Source: Pectobacterium brasiliense
GTDB taxonomy: Bacteria; Pseudomonadota; Gammaproteobacteria; Enterobacterales; Enterobacteriaceae
NCBI RefSeq assembly: GCF_013449685.1
Contig: NZ_JACDSF010000031.1
Coordinates: 78,224 to 116,264, forward strand
Direction of reading: 5' to 3'
Length of the DNA: 38,041 nt
Below, piece after piece: positions 9,912 to 18,586 of this stretch. The notes under the pieces are model-generated. The model was not told the DNA's origin and did no database searches. It saw only the letters and a program-made list of their open reading frames with translations. Each line of letters starts with the position of its first letter. Within the stretch, counting starts at the first letter, position 1. A program made the position numbers and the translations under genes.

Positions 9912-11237
9912 ATGTTAAACAGTCTATTACTGATTCTTTTTCTTATTGCCATCAGTGCGTTTTTCTCGATTTCTGAGATCTCGCTGGCGGCATCCCGTAA
10001 AATTAAACTCAAATTGATGGCCGATGAGGGAAACCTCAACGCCGATCTGGTGCTCAAGTTTCAGGAAACACCCGGCATCTTCTTTACCGTGATTCAAATT
10101 GGCGTCAACGCCGTCGCGATTCTGGCCGGTATCATCGGCGATGCGGCATTTTCCCCGACGTTTTCCATACTGTTTGAACGCTTCATGTCACCCGAAGCCG
10201 CAGATAAAGTCAGTTTCATCTGCTCATTCGTACTCGTCACCAGTCTGTTCATCCTGTTTGGCGACCTCACCCCGAAACGCATTGGTATGATTGCGCCGGA
10301 AGCCGTTGCCGTACGCATAATCAACCCCATGCGCTTCGGTCTATTACTTTTCCGCCCGCTGGTTTGGGTATTTAACGGCCTAGCTAACGTCATTTTCCGC
10401 CTGCTCAAGCTGCCGATGGTGCGTAAAGATGACATCACATCCGATGATATTTATGCTGTGGTGGAAGCCGGTGCGCTGGCTGGCGTACTGCGTAAGCAGG
10501 AACATGAGCTTATCGAGAACGTGTTTGAGCTGGAATCCCGTACCGTGCCGTCTTCGATGACCTCACGCGAAAGCGTAGTCTATTTCGATCTGCGCGAACA
10601 GGAAGACAGTATTAAGGAAAAGATCGCCCAGCAGCCGCATTCCAAGTTTCTGGTTTGCGATGGCACGATCGATCAGATCGTCGGCTATGTGGATTCCAAA
10701 GACCTGCTGATTCGGGTGTTGGGAAACCAGAGCCTGACGCTAAGCAGCGGCGTGCAGATTCGTCCAGCGCTGATCGTCCCAGATACACTGACGCTGTCCG
10801 AAGCCTTAGAAAGCTTTAAAACCGCGGGCGAAGATTTCGCCGTTATTCTGAATGAATACGCGCTGATCGTCGGCATCATCACCCTTAACGACGTGATGAC
10901 CACGCTGATGGGCGATCTCGTCGGTCAGGGAATGGAAGAACAGATTGTCGCGCGCGATGAGAATTCGTGGCTGGTTGAAGGCGGTACGCCAATAGAAGAC
11001 GTGATGCGGGCGCTGAATATTGATGATTTCCCGCATTCTGGCAATTACGAAACCATCGGCGGTTTCATGATGTATACGCTGCGAAAAATCCCGAAACGTA
11101 CCGATGCGGTGCGCTTCTCAGGCTATAAATTTGAAGTGGTGGATATCGACAGCTACAAGATCGATCAGCTGCTGGTGACGCGTCTGGAAGACCGCCCGAT
11201 TGTCTCATCAAGCGTGAAGATTGATAGCGACGATTAA
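9912..11237 (+). CDS. paeA: Polyamine export protein PaeA (YtfL), CNNM/CorC family
   Basis: Inner-membrane protein (441 residues, full length). The N-terminal DUF21/CNNM transmembrane domain (about 1-190) opens with MLNSLLLILFLIAISAFFS and contains the conserved SEISLAASR. A cytoplasmic CBS pair (about 205-335) and a C-terminal CorC/HlyC domain (about 350-430, GGTPIEDVMRALN) follow. In enterics PaeA (formerly YtfL) has been linked to export of putrescine and cadaverine and survival in stationary phase under low Mg. The ribosome-binding site is poor (TAAAG), hinting at modest translation. An extended -10 lies upstream in a 170-base leader. It is convergent with ytfK across a shared terminator. 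Confidence 0.93.
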   Translation: MLNSLLLILFLIAISAFFSISEISLAASRKIKLKLMADEGNLNADLVLKFQETPGIFFTVIQIGVNAVAILAGIIGDAAFSPTFSILFERFMSPEAADKVSFICSFVLVTSLFILFGDLTPKRIGMIAPEAVAVRIINPMRFGLLLFRPLVWVFNGLANVIFRLLKLPMVRKDDITSDDIYAVVEAGALAGVLRKQEHELIENVFELESRTVPSSMTSRESVVYFDLREQEDSIKEKIAQQPHSKFLVCDGTIDQIVGYVDSKDLLIRVLGNQSLTLSSGVQIRPALIVPDTLTLSEALESFKTAGEDFAVILNEYALIVGIITLNDVMTTLMGDLVGQGMEEQIVARDENSWLVEGGTPIEDVMRALNIDDFPHSGNYETIGGFMMYTLRKIPKRTDAVRFSGYKFEVVDIDSYKIDQLLVTRLEDRPIVSSSVKIDSDD

Positions 11238-11265
11238 CCGCCAGAAGACATATTCAACAAACCAG

Positions 11266-11290
11266 AACGGCCCGCTACGGGCCGTTTCTT
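11266..11290. terminator. Bidirectional terminator between paeA and ytfK
   Basis: Perfect 9-bp stem AACGGCCCG / CGGGCCGTT (11266-11274, 11278-11286) with a 3-base loop, then TCTTT on the plus strand. It separates convergent paeA and ytfK. Confidence 0.85.
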
Positions 11291-11296
11291 TATCAC

Positions 11297-11503
11297 TTAT
11301 CCCATCTCGGCCTGAAGCCGGATGACCTGGCGATTCACTTCGGACATCACCAGAAGATGCTGCTTATCCTGTTTCTTTGGCAGTAGAATTTTGCCGTAGT
11401 CGAACTCAAAAGCACCAACCCCTTTTATGTACAGCCGCCCACGAAACAGGGTTTTCACATACTTGGCAACTTTTAAAGGATTGTAACGTTCGAAGATCCT
11501 CAT
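11297..11503 (-). CDS. ytfK: YtfK, DUF1107 regulator of (p)ppGpp accumulation
   Basis: Basic 68-residue cytoplasmic protein, nearly identical in layout to E. coli YtfK ([19 protein letters not shown], then [14 protein letters not shown] and [11 protein letters not shown]). In E. coli YtfK binds SpoT and tips it toward (p)ppGpp synthesis during phosphate or fatty-acid starvation. The whole DUF1107 domain is present. GGGAGAG lies 7-8 bases before the ATG. The gene is monocistronic, convergent with paeA and divergent from ytfJ. E. coli ytfK is reported to be PhoB-controlled; tandem CTGT sequences lie about 150 bases upstream here. Confidence 0.94.
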   Translation of the reverse strand: MRIFERYNPLKVAKYVKTLFRGRLYIKGVGAFEFDYGKILLPKKQDKQHLLVMSEVNRQVIRLQAEMG

Positions 11504-11648
11504 CGTTTTACTCTCCCGTTTTATTTTTTTACGCTCTCCCTTTTGCCAACATGGCCGAGGTTCTGGAGCGCTAATGAGATAACGGATACGACTAATTAGT
11601 ACTATAAAACGGCATTTAGTTCCCCACTATTCAGTATTCTTAACTGCT

Positions 11649-11665
11649 TTTACAGATTTTTACAG
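11649..11665 (-). promoter_or_regulatory. Pho-box-like tandem CTGT element upstream of ytfK
   Basis: On the minus strand two CTGTAA units occur in tandem, facing ytfK, with TAAGAAT as a possible -10 a short way downstream. The repeat period is 10 bp, not the 11 bp of a canonical PhoB box, and the leader to the ytfK start is about 150 bases, so this is tentative. The surrounding 346-base ytfK-ytfJ gap (11504-11849) holds no other gene that I can see. Confidence 0.28.
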
Positions 11666-11849
11666 AGTAGTGTTTAAGGAAACCCCTAGCCATGAGTATA
11701 AACCTTCAAAAATAAGGGTTTTGTGCACTCGGGCACAAACCGTTTTATCTCGGAGCAGGACAGACCCGTTTCCTGAATCTACGCTTATTTCATAGCCCGA
11801 TATTTCCCCTCATTGCCATCGCATCGAGCCCCACACTGAAGGACATACC

Positions 11850-12419
11850 ATGATAAAAATACGCCACTTGCTCCTCGCGCTCTCTATCACGCCTCTGCTG
11901 GGGCTCCCAACCTTAGCCCATATGCTGGTACTCAACCAATTGGTTCCCCCCGTCGGCGTCGCAGACAGAGGAGAACTTCAGCACCTTAATAATCAGTTTA
12001 GTTATAAAAACTGGAACAGTGCGCAATTACCTGGAAAAGTGCGAGTGATACAACATATTGCTGGCCGCACCTCTGCCAAAGAGATGAACGATCCGCTCAT
12101 CTCTGCACTGAAAGCCGCTAACCTACCGCATGATTATTACCAAACGACGACAATCGTGAATACCGACGATGCCATCATAGGCACCAGCATGTTTGTGCGC
12201 AGTAGTCTGGAGGACAACAAGAAAGCCTTCCCGTGGTCGCAATTCATTGTCGACAGTAACGGCAACGTACGGAAGACCTGGCAGCTACAACCGCAAAGCT
12301 CAGCTATCGCGGTGCTGGATAAACAAGGGAAAATCCGTTTCGTGAAGGATGGCGCGTTGAGCGGACAGGAAGTGCAGCAGGTGATGTCCCTGCTGCGCCA
12401 GTTGCTGGAAGAGAAATAG
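11850..12419 (+). CDS. ytfJ: YtfJ family periplasmic protein
   Basis: Predicted exported protein (189 residues) with an N-terminal signal peptide (KIRHLLLALSITPLLGLPTLA, cleavage near residue 23). The mature part has the YtfJ family thioredoxin-like fold: PGKVRVIQHIAGRTSAKEMN near residues 60-80, then DSNGNVRKTW and SAIAVLDKQGKIRFVKDG, a typical thioredoxin-fold C-terminal strand pair. No CxxC motif is visible, so it is not an ordinary disulfide oxidoreductase; the function is unknown. An AAGGACA sequence precedes the ATG. An imperfect hairpin terminator follows before convergent cysQ. Confidence 0.9.
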   Translation: MIKIRHLLLALSITPLLGLPTLAHMLVLNQLVPPVGVADRGELQHLNNQFSYKNWNSAQLPGKVRVIQHIAGRTSAKEMNDPLISALKAANLPHDYYQTTTIVNTDDAIIGTSMFVRSSLEDNKKAFPWSQFIVDSNGNVRKTWQLQPQSSAIAVLDKQGKIRFVKDGALSGQEVQQVMSLLRQLLEEK

Positions 12420-12470
12420 GACGATAACTCTACTATTTGACGTTATTAAAACCGAGATACACGGAGCGAC

Positions 12471-12515
12471 CACGGCGTGAGGCACCCCTACGGGAACCTC
12501 ATCACCGTGTTTCTC
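12471..12515. terminator. Imperfect hairpin between ytfJ and cysQ
   Basis: CACGG...CCGTG (12471-12475, 12505-12509) encloses a second stem GTGAGG/CCTCAT and an inner CCC/GGG, then TTTCTCC. Probably terminates ytfJ and perhaps the convergent cysQ. Confidence 0.5.
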
Positions 12516-12565
12516 CTAAAAATATGCTTAAGCGCTCAATAATATGAGCCATCGCACTAAAGCAG

Positions 12566-13306
12566 TTAAAACAGGGAGACGCGAAAACCAGGGTTGAGGA
12601 AGGATTCACGCGGCGTGTAGGACAGCGGGCGCCCTTGCCAATCGTGAATCTGCGCCCCGGCAGCCACCGCCACCGCATGACCCGCGGCCGTATCCCAAAT
12701 GTTGGTCGGCCCGAAGCGCGGGTAAAGCTGTGCTTCGCCTTCCGCCACCAGACAAAATTTTAGCGATGACCCAATCGCCACCGTCTGATGCTCACCCAAT
12801 TGGCTAAGATAATCTTTCAGTTCACTATCAGCATGAGAGCGACTAACCACCACCAGCGGCGGATGTACCTGCTTCACCGTAATTTGCCGACACTGGCCGT
12901 TCTCTTCTTTCCAGGCTTTGCCGTCCGCCGCAGAATACATCACGTCGGTGACCGGCACATACACCACGCCCAGCACAGCCTGACCGTTCTCGATCAGCGC
13001 AATATTCACCGTAAACTCACCATTGCGGCTAAGGAACTCTTTGGTACCGTCCAGTGGATCAACCAACCAATAGCGCTGCCAGTGCCGACGGATTTCCCAC
13101 TCCGGCGGATCTTCCTCTGACAGCAAAGGAATGTCAGGATACGCCGCAGCCAGCCCGTCCTTAATAACGCGATGCGCCGCAAGGTCGGCAGCCGTCACCG
13201 GTGAGTCATCTTTCTTGTGCGCAACATCGACAGGATGTTGCCCTTCGTAAACCTGCATAATCGCAGCACCAGCATCGCGAGCCAGTTGGCAAACAGTTTC
13301 TAACAT
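12566..13306 (-). CDS. cysQ: 3'(2'),5'-bisphosphate nucleotidase CysQ
   Basis: Cytoplasmic Mg-dependent, Li-sensitive phosphatase of the inositol monophosphatase family (246 residues). It turns 3'-phosphoadenosine 5'-phosphate (PAP) into AMP, keeping PAP from building up during sulfate assimilation and acyl carrier protein turnover. Metal-site motifs: the LLSEEDP acidic pair (E64, E65), [12 protein letters not shown] with DPLDGT at 83-88, and [12 protein letters not shown] (W204-D205). Full length with the standard N-terminus. It is divergent from cpdB, which clears another 3'-nucleotide pool in the periplasm; the same pair is adjacent in E. coli. A TATAAT (minus strand, 13361-13366) is a plausible -10 about 55 bases upstream. 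Confidence 0.97.
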   Translation of the reverse strand: MLETVCQLARDAGAAIMQVYEGQHPVDVAHKKDDSPVTAADLAAHRVIKDGLAAAYPDIPLLSEEDPPEWEIRRHWQRYWLVDPLDGTKEFLSRNGEFTVNIALIENGQAVLGVVYVPVTDVMYSAADGKAWKEENGQCRQITVKQVHPPLVVVSRSHADSELKDYLSQLGEHQTVAIGSSLKFCLVAEGEAQLYPRFGPTNIWDTAAGHAVAVAAGAQIHDWQGRPLSYTPRESFLNPGFRVSLF

Positions 13307-13510
13307 GATCGACCTCGTCGTTATCGGTTACACGTAACGCAGACTTCATCTCTGTCATTCATTATACATCTGTGAGGCAATCTACGATTATTGCCATTAT
13401 TGATGTCATCCTCAGCATTTAGAGACGATAATCACTTTAACTTCATCATGATATGAAAGACACCCCCGATCGCCTCACGCGTCGATAATTACCTCACAAG
13501 GAGTTACGCA

Positions 13511-15463
13511 ATGAAGCATTCACTGGCACTCAGCCTGCTTGCTACGCTGGTCGCCACGACCGTTCATGCCGCTACTGTTGATCTACGGGTATTGGAAACT
13601 ACCGATCTGCACAGCAATATGATGGACTTCGATTATTACAAGGATGCGCCAACCGATAAGTTTGGTCTGGTGCGTACCGCCAGCCTGATTCACGCCGCGC
13701 GTGAGCAGGCCACCAATAGCGTGCTGGTGGACAACGGCGATTTGATCCAAGGCAGCCCGTTAGGCGATTACATGGCCGCGAAGGGGCTGAAAGCGGGCGA
13801 CGTGCACCCGGTTTATCAGGCGATGAACACGCTGGATTATTCCGTCGGCAACATCGGTAACCACGAATTCAACTATGGACTAGACTACCTGCACAAGGCG
13901 CTGTCCGGCGCGAAATTCCCTTATGTGAACGCCAACGTGCTGGATGCCAAAACAGGCAAACCGCTATTTACGCCTTACCACATTGAAAACAAATCGGTTA
14001 CGGATCGCGACGGCAAACAGCATACCCTGCACATCGGCTATATTGGCTTTGTCCCGCCGCAGGTCATGGTGTGGGATAAAGCCAATCTGACGGGAAAAGT
14101 CACCGTAGAAGACATCACGGAGAGTGCCAAAAAGTGGGTGCCTGAAATGCGTAAGCAAGGTGCCGATCTGGTGATCGTTATCCCTCACTCCGGCCTTTCT
14201 GCCGAACCGTATAAAGTAATGGCGGAAAACTCTGTTTACTACCTCAGCCAAATTCCTGGGGTCGATGCGATCATGTTCGGCCATGCTCATGCGGTTTTCC
14301 CCAGCAATGACTTTGCGAACATCAAGGGCGCTGACATCAAACAGGGAACGCTTAACGGTGTGCCTGCAGTGATGCCGGGGCAATGGGGTGACCACCTCGG
14401 CGTCGTCGATTTCACGCTGAATAATGACAGCGGCACATGGAAGGTAGAACAGGCGAAAGCGGAAGCCAGACCGATCTATGACAAAGCGCAGAAGAAATCT
14501 CTGGCGGCGGAAGACGACAAGCTGGTGAAAGTGCTGTCCGATGCGCACCAGAATACGCGCGAATTTGTCAGCAAACCGATTGGTAAATCCGCAGACAACA
14601 TGTATAGCTACCTGTCGCTGATTCAGGACGATCCTACGGTGCAGATCGTCAACAATGCTCAGCGCGCCTATGTGGAACACTTTATTCAGGGCGATCCCGA
14701 CCTGGCCGATCTGCCGGTACTTTCCGCCGCCGCGCCGTTTAAAGCCGGTGGGCGTAAAAACGATCCTGCCAGCTATGTCGAAGTGGAAAAAGGCCAGCTC
14801 ACCTTCCGTAACGCTGCCGATCTGTATCTCTACCCGAACACGCTGGTGGTGGTGAAAGTTAACGGGCAGCAGGTACAGGAGTGGCTGGAATGCTCTGCGG
14901 GTCAGTTCAAACAAATCGATCCGAGCAAGCGTGAACCACAATCTCTGCTCAACTGGGACGGCTTCCGCACCTATAACTTCGACGTGATTGATGGCGTCAA
15001 TTATCAGATTGATGTGACGCAGCCTGCTCGCTATGACAACGAATGCGCGTTAATTAACGATAAATCGCACCGTATCAAAGGGCTGACGTTTAATGGCAAA
15101 CCGATCGATCCCAAAGCGACCTTCCTGATTGCCACCAACAACTACCGCGCCTACGGCGAGAAATTTGCCGGTACGGGTGAGAAATATGTGGCTTTTGCAT
15201 CACCGGATGAAAACCGCTCCGTTCTGGCGGCCTACATCAGCGCGGAAACGCAAAAATCGGGAGAAGTGAAACCGCAGGCGGATAACAACTGGCGCCTGGC
15301 GCCTATTGTCAGCGAGACACCGCTGGATATCCGTTTTGAAACGTCGCCGTCTGAAAAAGCCACAGCGTTTATCAAAGAGAAAGCCCAGTACCCGATGACG
15401 TCCGTCGGCAATGATGAAACAGGCTTTGCGGTTTATCGCCTTGACCTGCAACACGCTAAATAA
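13511..15463 (+). CDS. cpdB: 2',3'-cyclic-nucleotide 2'-phosphodiesterase / 3'-nucleotidase CpdB
   Basis: Periplasmic bifunctional enzyme (650 residues) that converts 2',3'-cyclic nucleotides to 3'-nucleotides and then nucleosides, letting the cell use extracellular RNA breakdown products. Signal peptide: [20 protein letters not shown], cleaved before ATVDLRV. Calcineurin-like metallophosphatase motifs: TTDLHS (D32, H34), NGDL (75-78), GNHE (116-119), GHAHAV (257-262). The C-terminal 5'-nucleotidase domain (about 355-600) supplies the base-stacking residues ([14 protein letters not shown]). AAGGAG 8 bases before the ATG fixes the start. A strong hairpin terminator follows directly. Confidence 0.97.
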   Translation: MKHSLALSLLATLVATTVHAATVDLRVLETTDLHSNMMDFDYYKDAPTDKFGLVRTASLIHAAREQATNSVLVDNGDLIQGSPLGDYMAAKGLKAGDVHPVYQAMNTLDYSVGNIGNHEFNYGLDYLHKALSGAKFPYVNANVLDAKTGKPLFTPYHIENKSVTDRDGKQHTLHIGYIGFVPPQVMVWDKANLTGKVTVEDITESAKKWVPEMRKQGADLVIVIPHSGLSAEPYKVMAENSVYYLSQIPGVDAIMFGHAHAVFPSNDFANIKGADIKQGTLNGVPAVMPGQWGDHLGVVDFTLNNDSGTWKVEQAKAEARPIYDKAQKKSLAAEDDKLVKVLSDAHQNTREFVSKPIGKSADNMYSYLSLIQDDPTVQIVNNAQRAYVEHFIQGDPDLADLPVLSAAAPFKAGGRKNDPASYVEVEKGQLTFRNAADLYLYPNTLVVVKVNGQQVQEWLECSAGQFKQIDPSKREPQSLLNWDGFRTYNFDVIDGVNYQIDVTQPARYDNECALINDKSHRIKGLTFNGKPIDPKATFLIATNNYRAYGEKFAGTGEKYVAFASPDENRSVLAAYISAETQKSGEVKPQADNNWRLAPIVSETPLDIRFETSPSEKATAFIKEKAQYPMTSVGNDETGFAVYRLDLQHAK

Positions 15464-15473
15464 AGGTGAACCT

Positions 15474-15500
15474 GCGCCGCCCTTTCGCGGCGCTTTTTTA
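15474..15500 (+). terminator. Rho-independent terminator of cpdB
   Basis: Perfect 7-bp GC stem GCGCCGC / GCGGCGC (15474-15480, 15487-15493), 6-base loop, then six Ts. It lies 10 bases after the cpdB stop. Confidence 0.92.
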
Positions 15501-15504
15501 TCCG

Positions 15505-15915
15505 CTAGTCGCGAAACGATCCCCGCCCATTGCGATAGTACCCCTTCCCCCGCTCATGCCCGCGTCTGTCCCACTCACCGCGATCGTCCACGTAGCGAGG
15601 GGGATCAAAGCGGCGCTGATCATAATAGCGCCTGTCGCGCTGACTCTCATGCCACCAGCGGGCATCGCGCCAGCGCCAGCCATCCCAATAGTAACCGTGC
15701 TGATTACGTTCACCACGATGGTAACCTCGGTGCTCCTGCCACCAGCGCTCACTGCGCCAGTCATAGCCATCCCAGTAATTACCTCGTCTGTCACGCTCGC
15801 CGATATTCAATGTGACGCCGGGCATCAGATCGATGCTGGCTCCCTTAGCCTCTGGCGCTGGCATGACCGCAAACATTCCTACAAACAGGGCACTGATGAC
15901 GAATGGCTTAAACAT
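15505..15915 (-). CDS. Secreted Trp/Arg-rich DUF2502 (YpeC-like) protein
   Basis: Small exported protein of unknown function (136 residues). Signal peptide: MFKPFVISALFVGMFAVMPAPEAKGA, cleaved near residue 26. The mature start SIDLMPGVTLNIGERDRRGNYWDG fits the DUF2502/YpeC family. The mature part is basic and extremely rich in Arg, Trp, Tyr, His and Gly. It contains two copies of a 29-residue unit: GERDRRGNYWDGYDW at residue 39 and GERNQHGYYWDGWRW at residue 68, each ending in WRxxxWW. The YpeC of E. coli is shorter. AGGAG 8-9 bases before the ATG supports the start. An open frame on the opposite strand is rejected. The gene is convergent with cpdB, separated only by the terminator, and divergent from ytfE. 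Confidence 0.85.
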   Translation of the reverse strand: MFKPFVISALFVGMFAVMPAPEAKGASIDLMPGVTLNIGERDRRGNYWDGYDWRSERWWQEHRGYHRGERNQHGYYWDGWRWRDARWWHESQRDRRYYDQRRFDPPRYVDDRGEWDRRGHERGKGYYRNGRGSFRD

Positions 15916-16091
15916 AGGGTAACTCCTTGCTCACCGCGACTGCGGCCTGACAGAGATATACGGGGAATTCCCCTACGTCACTATCAGATAAATACTTATT
16001 TTCCTGATTTTACCGTTCTTAACGTTTTATCTACGAGTCAGCACAGCATGCTTTTTACCGCCTACCTCGTAAGCGGTATATCCAATGATTA

Positions 16092-16114
16092 AAGATGTAT
16101 TTAAAATGCAATTT
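16092..16114 (+). promoter_or_regulatory. NsrR operator upstream of ytfE
   Basis: The 23-base site AAGATGTATTT-A-AAATGCAATTT matches the enterobacterial NsrR consensus (11-1-11 palindrome AAGATGCATTT-A-AAATGCATCTT) at about 19-20 positions. It ends 29 bases before the ytfE start and abuts a TATAAA -10-like sequence (16114-16119), so binding would block RNA polymerase. The nsrR gene is in this same window at 30347-30772. Confidence 0.82.
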
Positions 16115-16143
16115 ATAAACTGCATTCGTTGAGAGGCATCATC

Positions 16144-16809
16144 ATGGCATACCGCGATCAATCCCTGGGTGAGTTGGCTATCGCTATTCCGCGCGCGACC
16201 AAACTCTTTCGTGAACTCAATCTGGACTTCTGCTGCGGCGGAAAGCAAACGCTCAGCCGCGCGGCGGGCAAAAAAGATCTCAATATCGACGAGCTGGAAG
16301 CACAGCTAGAAAAACTGGCCGCGCAGCCTTCTGACGCGCGCGACTGGCGTGAAGCACCGCTGGCCGACATTATCGCGTACATCATCCCTCGCTTTCACGA
16401 TCGCCACCGCGAACAGCTGCCAGAGCTGATTCTGATGGCAGAAAAAGTCGAGCGCGTGCATCACGATAAAGCCGACTGCCCGCACGGCCTCGCAAACCAG
16501 CTGACCGCCATCTATAACGAGCTGTCTCAGCATATGATGAAAGAAGAACGCATCCTCTTCCCGATGATCAGTCAGGGAATGGGCGCGAATGCTGCCGCAC
16601 CGATTTCAGTGATGGAGCATGAGCACGATGACGCTGGACGTGATGTGGAAGTGGTCAAAGAACTGACCAACGGTGTCGTACCACCGGAAGGTGCCTGCAA
16701 TACCTGGCGTGCGCTGTATTCCGGTATCAACGAATTCATTACCGATCTGATGGAACACATCCATCTGGAAAACAATTTGCTGTTCCCACGCGCGCTGCGC
16801 GGTGAGTAA
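16144..16809 (+). CDS. ytfE: Iron-sulfur cluster repair di-iron protein YtfE (RIC)
   Basis: Cytoplasmic di-iron hemerythrin-like protein (221 residues) that helps repair iron-sulfur clusters damaged by nitric oxide and peroxide; NO reductase activity has also been proposed. The N-terminal ScdA domain carries DFCCGG (28-33, Cys30 and Cys31). The hemerythrin domain provides the di-iron ligands H85, H130, E134, H161, H205 and E209, one position shifted from E. coli, so all are kept. The ATG at 16144 is chosen because GAGAGG lies just upstream and the family starts [12 protein letters not shown]. The NsrR box predicts derepression by NO. Confidence 0.97.
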   Translation: MAYRDQSLGELAIAIPRATKLFRELNLDFCCGGKQTLSRAAGKKDLNIDELEAQLEKLAAQPSDARDWREAPLADIIAYIIPRFHDRHREQLPELILMAEKVERVHHDKADCPHGLANQLTAIYNELSQHMMKEERILFPMISQGMGANAAAPISVMEHEHDDAGRDVEVVKELTNGVVPPEGACNTWRALYSGINEFITDLMEHIHLENNLLFPRALRGE

Positions 16810-16857
16810 TGTCATTTCAATAAAAAAGTAATTAAAAACAATTTAAGTAGAAACAAA

Positions 16858-16885
16858 AAAGGCGCTCAGTGAGCGCCTTTCTTTT
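16858..16885. terminator. Bidirectional terminator between ytfE and fklB
   Basis: Perfect 10-bp stem AAAGGCGCTC / GAGCGCCTTT (16858-16867, 16871-16880) with a 3-base loop, flanked by an A run and CTTTT. Serves convergent ytfE and fklB. Confidence 0.92.
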
Positions 16886-16894
16886 GTCTGGAGA

Positions 16895-17515
16895 TTACAG
16901 AATTTCCAGCAGTTCCACTTCAAAAATCAGCGCGCTGAACGGCGGAATGGAAGCACCCGCGCCACGTTCGCCATACGCCAGATTGTGCGGAATATAGAGT
17001 TCCCACTTGGAACCCACTGGCATCAGCGTCAGCGCTTCAATCCAGCCTGGAATCACGCCGCTTACTGGGAATTCAGCAGGTTGACCACGCTGGACGGAGC
17101 TGTCGAACACGCTGCCGTCAATCAAACGACCAGTGTAATGCACACGAACGCGATCCTGACGAGCTGGGATCGACCCTTCACCCTGCGTCAACACGCGGAA
17201 TTGCAGACCCGATTCCGTGCTGTTCACGCCTTCTTTCTGCACGTTTTCGGCCAGGAACTGCTGACCTTCTACCGCCAGCACCTGTTGGCGATCGCGACGT
17301 ACCGCATCAGCACGCTCGTGAATTTCACGCAACGCACGATGAACCACATCCACAGGCACCGCAGGCGCATTACCTTCCAGCGCGTCACGTAAACCAGCAA
17401 GCAGAGCTTCTGGGATCAGGCCTTCAAGACCTGATTCCTGTAACTGTTGACCAACCTGTAAGCCGATGCCGTAACTTGCCTGCGCTTCGACGCTATCAAA
17501 AGAAGGATTTGTCAT
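16895..17515 (-). CDS. fklB: FKBP-type peptidyl-prolyl cis-trans isomerase FklB (FKBP22)
   Basis: FKBP22-type proline isomerase (206 residues, same as E. coli), a V-shaped dimer that catalyses slow proline-linked folding steps. The N-terminal dimerisation and helical domain (about 1-85, [15 protein letters not shown]) is joined to the FKBP domain (about 105-206). That domain holds the active-site residues [28 protein letters not shown] and the aromatic LAYGERGAG loop, ending [10 protein letters not shown]-like (here FEVELLEIL). The start at 17515 is set by AAAGGAAC and by family length; the frame is open 26 codons further upstream but that stretch is not FKBP-like. No signal peptide, so cytoplasmic. 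Confidence 0.96.
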   Translation of the reverse strand: MTNPSFDSVEAQASYGIGLQVGQQLQESGLEGLIPEALLAGLRDALEGNAPAVPVDVVHRALREIHERADAVRRDRQQVLAVEGQQFLAENVQKEGVNSTESGLQFRVLTQGEGSIPARQDRVRVHYTGRLIDGSVFDSSVQRGQPAEFPVSGVIPGWIEALTLMPVGSKWELYIPHNLAYGERGAGASIPPFSALIFEVELLEIL

Positions 17516-17780
17516 GGATGTTCCTTTTAATCTGTAAAAAACTGAAAGCGCAGCATAACAGCGACGGGGATTGGGGTAAAATCCTGTGTGCAAGTAACCA
17601 CGTTAACCACACGCCAGCCAAGCCATTCAAGGAAGCGGGGCCTATACTGGTAGTTCTGATGTTGCTATCACACGGGTTGCCTTAATCATCAACGCGTTAA
17701 CTGGTCAGCCCATGCGGATTATCGTTATACTGGATTGCGTTATTATTCTGATACTGTTTTTATGCCGACGCCGCGTAGCT

Positions 17781-17810
17781 ACTGGTATAGCGTAGTGACT
17801 GGTATAGCGT
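17781..17810. repeat. Tandem 13-bp duplication upstream of oapA (17-bp period)
   Basis: ACTGGTATAGCGT is repeated exactly at 17781-17793 and 17798-17810. It lies about 65-90 bases before the oapA start. Confidence 0.85.
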
Positions 17811-17824
17811 TGTTAGTGACGTCA

Positions 17825-17851
17825 TTTTTATACTGATTGTTTTTATACTGA
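17825..17851. repeat. Tandem 12-bp duplication upstream of oapA (15-bp period)
   Basis: TTTTTATACTGA is repeated exactly at 17825-17836 and 17840-17851. Each copy contains a TATACT -10-like hexamer, so the duplication may have doubled a promoter element just before the oapA ribosome-binding site. Confidence 0.85.
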
Positions 17852-17872
17852 ACTGTAGTAAGAGAGGTCACC

Positions 17873-18586
17873 ATGGGCAGAATTGCGCCCAGGAAGCGGA
17901 AAACCACCTGGGATTATCAAACGCTAGTACGCTTCTGCCAGCGAATCATCCAGCGGCAGTCCTCACATGCTGCAATCGTAGAAAATGACGGAGAACGCGA
18001 AGAGCAGGAACAACTGCCGTCTCCTTCCCTGCGTGAGCGTCTTGGTGCCATGCTACAGAAAGTCTGGCATCTGCCTGACGGTTATCACTGGATGGAACCG
18101 TTGCCGTTCTTCCATCGCCGCGGGATTTTAATCGCTATCGCACTGCTGCTCGTCGTGCTGCTCTGGCCTTACAGCGCCCAACATCCGCAGCCAGCCCGTA
18201 CCACGCCCGTACCTCTTACGCAGGCAGATAATCAGGCAGCGATGCAAGCCGTGATTATTGAAAACCAGCCTTCCATACCCCAGCAGCGGCCTGCGGCTAC
18301 CGAGCCTCCGACGTCATCATCAGCACCGTGGCGACAGTATGAGATCGCCTCAGGGCAAACGCTGGCCCAGCTCTTTCGCGATAACAATCTGCCTGTCAGC
18401 GATGTGTTCGCGATGGCTCAGGTGGAGGGCCGGGATAAACCGCTCAGCAATTTACGGGCAGGTCAGGCAGTTAAATTACAGCTGAATGCACAAGGCATGG
18501 TCGCCGAGCTGGAGATCGAAACCACGGCGAACCAGACGATTCGGTTTACCCGCGGGGCGGACGGTGCCTTTACGCGCACTCGCTAG
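17873..18586 (+). CDS. oapA: OapA-family LysM-like cell envelope protein (YtfB)
   Basis: Bitopic inner-membrane protein (237 residues). A basic cytoplasmic N-terminus of about 80 residues ends in the family motif PLPFFHRRGI. One TM follows (about 83-100, ILIAIALLLVVLLWPY), then a Pro/Gln-rich periplasmic linker (about 105-150) and the C-terminal LysM-like/OapA domain (about 152-237, QYEIASGQTLAQLFRDNNL). E. coli YtfB binds glycans, affects cell division when overproduced and contributes to adhesion; the precise role is unsettled. GAGAGG sits 7 bases before the ATG. Its stop shares a CTAG tetranucleotide with the stop of the convergent DUF488 gene. Confidence 0.9.
   Translation: MGRIAPRKRKTTWDYQTLVRFCQRIIQRQSSHAAIVENDGEREEQEQLPSPSLRERLGAMLQKVWHLPDGYHWMEPLPFFHRRGILIAIALLLVVLLWPYSAQHPQPARTTPVPLTQADNQAAMQAVIIENQPSIPQQRPAATEPPTSSSAPWRQYEIASGQTLAQLFRDNNLPVSDVFAMAQVEGRDKPLSNLRAGQAVKLQLNAQGMVAELEIETTANQTIRFTRGADGAFTRTR

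Larger units (their letters stand above)
17516..17872. other. Divergent leader region between fklB and oapA
   Basis: 357 bases without a gene. The fklB half has no clear promoter. The oapA half is T-rich and built of recurring short elements around TATACTG and GGTATAG, including two exact tandem duplications listed separately. Confidence 0.6.

Noticed and set aside
13964-14941. A 325-codon open frame antisense to cpdB
   Set aside because: Lies wholly inside cpdB, has no ribosome-binding site or recognisable motifs, and cpdB is a complete conserved enzyme.
15466-16092. A 208-codon open frame on the plus strand opposite the DUF2502 gene
   Set aside because: Its composition (runs of Ala, Pro, Ile, Val) is what the complement of Arg/Trp/Gly-rich codons gives, it starts in the cpdB terminator, and the opposite strand has a signal peptide, a ribosome-binding site and family similarity.
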